Of a stretch of 64,000 bases of DNA, positions 61,411 through 64,000 are shown piece by piece; the stretch's first letter is position 1, and each line of letters starts with the position of its first letter. The stretch covers positions 105,583-169,582 of the forward strand of contig NZ_JACRSY010000005.1 of NCBI RefSeq assembly GCF_014384995.1, read 5' to 3'. The stretch comes from Zhenhengia yiwuensis. Lineage in GTDB: Bacteria > Bacillota > Clostridia > Lachnospirales > Cellulosilyticaceae. Under the pieces are notes generated by a model. That model made no database searches and was not told where the DNA came from. It saw nothing but the letters and a program-made list of their open reading frames with translations. Position numbers and translations under genes: made by a program.

Positions 61411-62592
61411 ATGACATTTCAATTTGATATCTATCAAACAATGGCACTTGTTGCTGTAGTTTTTTATTTAGGAAAATATCTTAAAAATCGCATACCTTTA
61501 TTCACTAAATATTGTATTCCTCCAGCCGTTGTAGGTGGTTTCCTCTTTGCCTTAGTGATTCTCTTTTTTAATCAAACAGGCCTAGTTACGCTTGTACTGG
61601 ATACGACGCTTCAAAATATTTTTATGACAGCTTTCTTTACCAGTATAGGCTTTACAGCAAGTATTAAGATCCTTCAAAAAGGTGGTATTAAAGTGATTAC
61701 CTTTTTACTCGTTTCGACTGTACTTGTTATTTTACAGAACATTGTAGGGGTTACACTGGCTAGCCTCTTTGATTTATCCCCATTACTTGGACTTGCTACA
61801 GGTTCCATTCCGATGGTGGGTGGTCATGGTACTTCTGGCTCTTTTGGACCCATGCTTGAATCCCTGGGTGTAAGCAGCGCAACGACCGTTTCATTTGCTT
61901 CTGCTACTTTCGGTCTTATTATGGGAAGTATCATCGGTGGTCTTGTGGCAAGAGGGCTTATCCTTCGTCATAAACTTGAAACACCTCATACAAACCCTGC
62001 AGGCGGTTATAACGAAGAAAACTCGGATATTTTATCCCTTAAAAAGCTTATGTCTGCTGCTTGCTTCCTTTTTATCGCTATGGGACTTGGCTCTATTGTA
62101 TCTTCTGCTCTTGAAGGAATTGGACTTGCCTTTCCATCTTATATAGGCGCTATGATTGTGGCAGCTGTTATGCGTAACCTTTATGATTTTAGACATAAAG
62201 CCTTAGCTGAAGCAGAAATAGAAGCCTTAGGAAGCTTAAGTTTATCTTTCTTTTTAACTATGGCACTTATGGGACTTAAACTTTGGGAACTTTTCGACCT
62301 GGCTCTTCCACTGCTTGTCATGCTTCTTGCTCAAGTTCTTTTAGCAGGTGCTTTTGCTTACTTTATTACTTACCGTGTTATGGGCAAAAACTATGAAGCA
62401 GCCGTCTTTGCCTCTGCCCTATGTGGCTTTGGAATGGGCGCAACCCCTAATGCTATTGCCAATATGGATGAGCTTACGAATCGTTACGGCTTTTCTCCTA
62501 CACCTTATTTGGTCGTTCCGATTGTCGGTTGCCTTTTCATTGATTTTGTCAATTCCACTGTTATTACCATCTTTATTAATTTACTTCATTAA
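61411..62592 (+). CDS. gltS: sodium/glutamate symporter
   Basis: 393 residues from ATG 61411 (AGGA 10 bases upstream; GTG 61402 is too close to it). It has ten or more membrane helices in two inverted halves, with the GltS re-entrant motifs GSIPMVGGHGTSGSFGP and GFGMGATPNAIANM. It imports glutamate with sodium. The next gene, convergent, encodes glutaminase, so the pair may manage glutamine/glutamate pools or acid stress. Confidence 0.95.
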   Translation: MTFQFDIYQTMALVAVVFYLGKYLKNRIPLFTKYCIPPAVVGGFLFALVILFFNQTGLVTLVLDTTLQNIFMTAFFTSIGFTASIKILQKGGIKVITFLLVSTVLVILQNIVGVTLASLFDLSPLLGLATGSIPMVGGHGTSGSFGPMLESLGVSSATTVSFASATFGLIMGSIIGGLVARGLILRHKLETPHTNPAGGYNEENSDILSLKKLMSAACFLFIAMGLGSIVSSALEGIGLAFPSYIGAMIVAAVMRNLYDFRHKALAEAEIEALGSLSLSFFLTMALMGLKLWELFDLALPLLVMLLAQVLLAGAFAYFITYRVMGKNYEAAVFASALCGFGMGATPNAIANMDELTNRYGFSPTPYLVVPIVGCLFIDFVNSTVITIFINLLH

Positions 62593-62630
62593 AAAAAGGT
62601 ATCTTACTTTTAGGGTAAGATACCTTTTTT
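62592..62630. terminator. bidirectional terminator between gltS and glsA
   Basis: 16-bp stem AAAAAAGGTATCTTAC/GTAAGATACCTTTTTT between convergent genes. Confidence 0.88.
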
Positions 62631-62631
62631 C

Positions 62632-63549
62632 TTAGAAAATACTTAATTCCAGTGCATCTGAAAGATAAGAGAGCATCTTGATCCCACCTGTCGAATTCCC
62701 TTTTTCATCAAGGGCAGGGCCATATACCCCTATTCCTAGCTTATTAGGGACAGTAGCCAGTATACCGCCGCCTACACCAGACTTAGCCGGTACACCTACT
62801 TGAACAGCAAATTCACCTGATGCATCGTATAAACCACACGTCGTCATAATCGCTGTTACCATTCGTGTAATGGATTTAGGAATGATTTGTTTACCTGTTT
62901 CTAGACAAATGCCATTGTTACTATAAAGGGCACCTATTCTTGCTAAGTCCTTACAAGTCATTTCCATAGCACATTGCTTAAAATAAACGTGGATTAAAGC
63001 CTCTACGTCTTCCAAAATAACGCCACAACTTTTCATAAAATAAGCAAGTGACCTATTTCTATCTCCTGTCTGAGCTTCTGATTTGTAAACAGCTTCATTA
63101 ATCCCAATACTAGCATTCCCAGATACAAGCCTAGCAAATTCTACAATCCTTTCAATTTGCTCTGTTCCATCCTTCCCGCCTATAAGAGAGGTGGTGGCTA
63201 TAGCCCCTGCATTAATCATAGGATTAAGAGGCTTTTGAAGACTTTTAAGCTCCAGCTTAACGATAGAATTAAAAGGATCACCTGTCGCTTCCATACCTAC
63301 TTTTTCAAAGACCTTATCCGGTCCATTATCCATTAAAGCTAAAGTTAAAACCAGTACTTTAGAAATACTCTGTATCGTAAACTTTTTCTCGTAATCCCCT
63401 ACACCATATGCATCGCCCTCTAAAGTTTCTATATAAATACCAAGGTCTGTAGCCGGCACTTTTTGTAATTCTGGTATATAACCTGCACTCTTTCCTAAAT
63501 GGGTATATTTTTTTCCATGTTCTAAGGCTTGTTGTAATATTTTTTCCAT
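62632..63549 (-). CDS. glsA: glutaminase A
   Basis: 305 residues of the serine-dependent beta-lactamase-like glutaminase family. The nucleophile motif SxxK is in FTIQSISKVLVL (near residue 63), with NPMINAGAIATTSLI and SGVGGGILATVP also conserved. It hydrolyses glutamine to glutamate and ammonia. GGGAGGGAGAC precedes the ATG. Confidence 0.96.
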   Translation of the reverse strand: MEKILQQALEHGKKYTHLGKSAGYIPELQKVPATDLGIYIETLEGDAYGVGDYEKKFTIQSISKVLVLTLALMDNGPDKVFEKVGMEATGDPFNSIVKLELKSLQKPLNPMINAGAIATTSLIGGKDGTEQIERIVEFARLVSGNASIGINEAVYKSEAQTGDRNRSLAYFMKSCGVILEDVEALIHVYFKQCAMEMTCKDLARIGALYSNNGICLETGKQIIPKSITRMVTAIMTTCGLYDASGEFAVQVGVPAKSGVGGGILATVPNKLGIGVYGPALDEKGNSTGGIKMLSYLSDALELSIF

Positions 63550-63648
63550 GTCTCCCTCCCAGATATTGACGTAAAATCTTTTATCTTATTTTACTTCAAA
63601 TTCTCTTATCTATGTGGATTATCATGAAATTTATCCCTTATGAATCAT

Positions 63649-63768
63649 AACCACCCGTCTAACGGGTGGTTTGCTCTAGCCCTATAAGGGCATGTTACTA
63701 GCAATGCCTTAAGGCATATTGAATAGTTCGCCAACTGCATATTTTTTCAAGCAGCCTCTAAAGAGGCT
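63649..63768 (-). mobile_element. IS200/IS605-type element end with four subterminal hairpins
   Basis: AACCACCCG/CGGGTGGTT, GCCCTATAAGGGC, ATGCCTTAAGGCAT and AGCCTCT/AGAGGCT follow each other within 120 bp. Clusters of short palindromes like this mark the right end of IS200/IS605 (TnpB) elements and can form part of the guide-like omega RNA. On this reading the element lies to the right and is read on the minus strand. No transposase or TnpB gene is intact here. Confidence 0.45.
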
Positions 63769-63772
63769 CTTT

Positions 63773-63858
63773 TATTTGCTCTTTTTTACCGGCTCACCCG
63801 TAAACGGGTCCATATATTCTTTAATTGTCATTTGTTCTTCTATTAATGTAGATTTTCA
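63773..63858 (-). pseudogene. possible C-terminal remnant of a transposon protein
   Basis: A frame on the minus strand reads MTIKEYMDPFTGEPVKKSK and stops just before the hairpin cluster, the place expected for the end of a TnpB-type gene. The reading is cut at an in-frame stop next to the junction with the IS21-like end. It is too short to assign. Confidence 0.25.
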
Positions 63859-63861
63859 AGC

Positions 63862-64000
63862 TGTTCTGACCCACTTTTTTTAAAATTTACGTTTAAATTA
63901 GACCCAGGTCTTGTAACTAGTAAATCTAGATATTTATACTTAAAGTTGACCCACCCTAGATTTACACCTAGAATTGACCCACTTCCTTACAATGTTTTTA
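63862..64000 (+). mobile_element. IS21-like terminal region (partial)
   Basis: Starting with TGTTCTGACCCAC, the motif GACCCA recurs at 63869, 63901, 63949 and 63977 in one orientation. Multiple short direct repeats next to a TG terminus are typical of IS21-family ends. The transposase would lie beyond the window. Confidence 0.4.

Overview
The window is low-GC Firmicutes DNA. Strong AGGAGG-type ribosome binding sites, a WalRK/YycHI cluster, anaerobic sulfite reductase, SLH and ECF genes and a C_GCAxxG_C_C protein all point to an anaerobic clostridium. A Cellulosilyticum-like member of the Lachnospirales is my guess, by inference only. Most of the window is chromosomal housekeeping and metabolic sequence. 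No complete prophage, CRISPR array or rRNA operon is visible.

Layout. 1-3836: small genes on the minus strand (a DUF4173-type membrane protein cut by the window edge, YozG-like regulator, DUF2975, Ogt, GNAT, AraC regulator), then a plus-strand GH2 beta-galactosidase. 7.4-24.3 kb: an anaerobic nitrogen/sulfur respiration block. It has asrABC (minus), a divergent Crp/Fnr regulator, a NapA/NasA-like molybdoenzyme with a four-cluster ferredoxin, an FAD reductase, a TDT channel and mobA (plus), and then a minus-strand operon with almost all molybdenum uptake and molybdopterin genes (modABC, mog, MOSC, moaA, mobB, moaC, two moeA-like genes). 24.6-24.85 kb: a structured, terminator-ended non-coding transcript candidate. 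24.9-33.9 kb: NUDIX, dCMP deaminase, GNAT, DUF2087 regulator, an ECF sigma/anti-sigma pair, a sensor-type GGDEF/EAL protein and purine nucleoside phosphorylase. 35.0-44.9 kb: a cell-wall block (MurA, YycI, YycH, WalK, WalR, a LysM protein and an SLH protein). 45.1-47.9 kb: a UviA/TcdR-like sigma factor with DUF1659, DUF2922 and YvrJ genes, and a divergent ComK-like regulator. 48.6-55.7 kb: ECF transporter, frameshifted transglutaminase, CapD-like epimerase, CpsB-like phosphatase, VanZ and tRNA-Cys. 55.9-58.1 kb: a small phage/plasmid-like island (replication-type protein, about 455-nt structured RNA, GH24 lysozyme). 58.2-63.5 kb: a solute-binding lipoprotein, gltS and glsA. The right edge holds insertion-sequence ends.

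Two features stand out. First, a promoter-like sequence (CGGGGAATT, then AGGACTATATA, exactly 19 nt from start to start) occurs three times. One copy overlaps the end of the sigma-factor gene and faces the DUF1659/DUF2922 operon, one precedes the replication-like gene, and one precedes the long structured RNA. I infer a dedicated sigma regulon linking two loci about 10 kb apart, with a non-coding RNA and perhaps a lysozyme as outputs. Second, nine copies of a hairpin element of about 110-185 nt (one of them a remnant) lie in four intergenic regions. All share a tip related to TTTGAGCGTAGCGAGTT, while their stems differ in sequence but keep pairing, so structure appears to be what is conserved. 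Some are tandem (periods about 333 and 363 bp), and one array sits inside the sigma-controlled operon.
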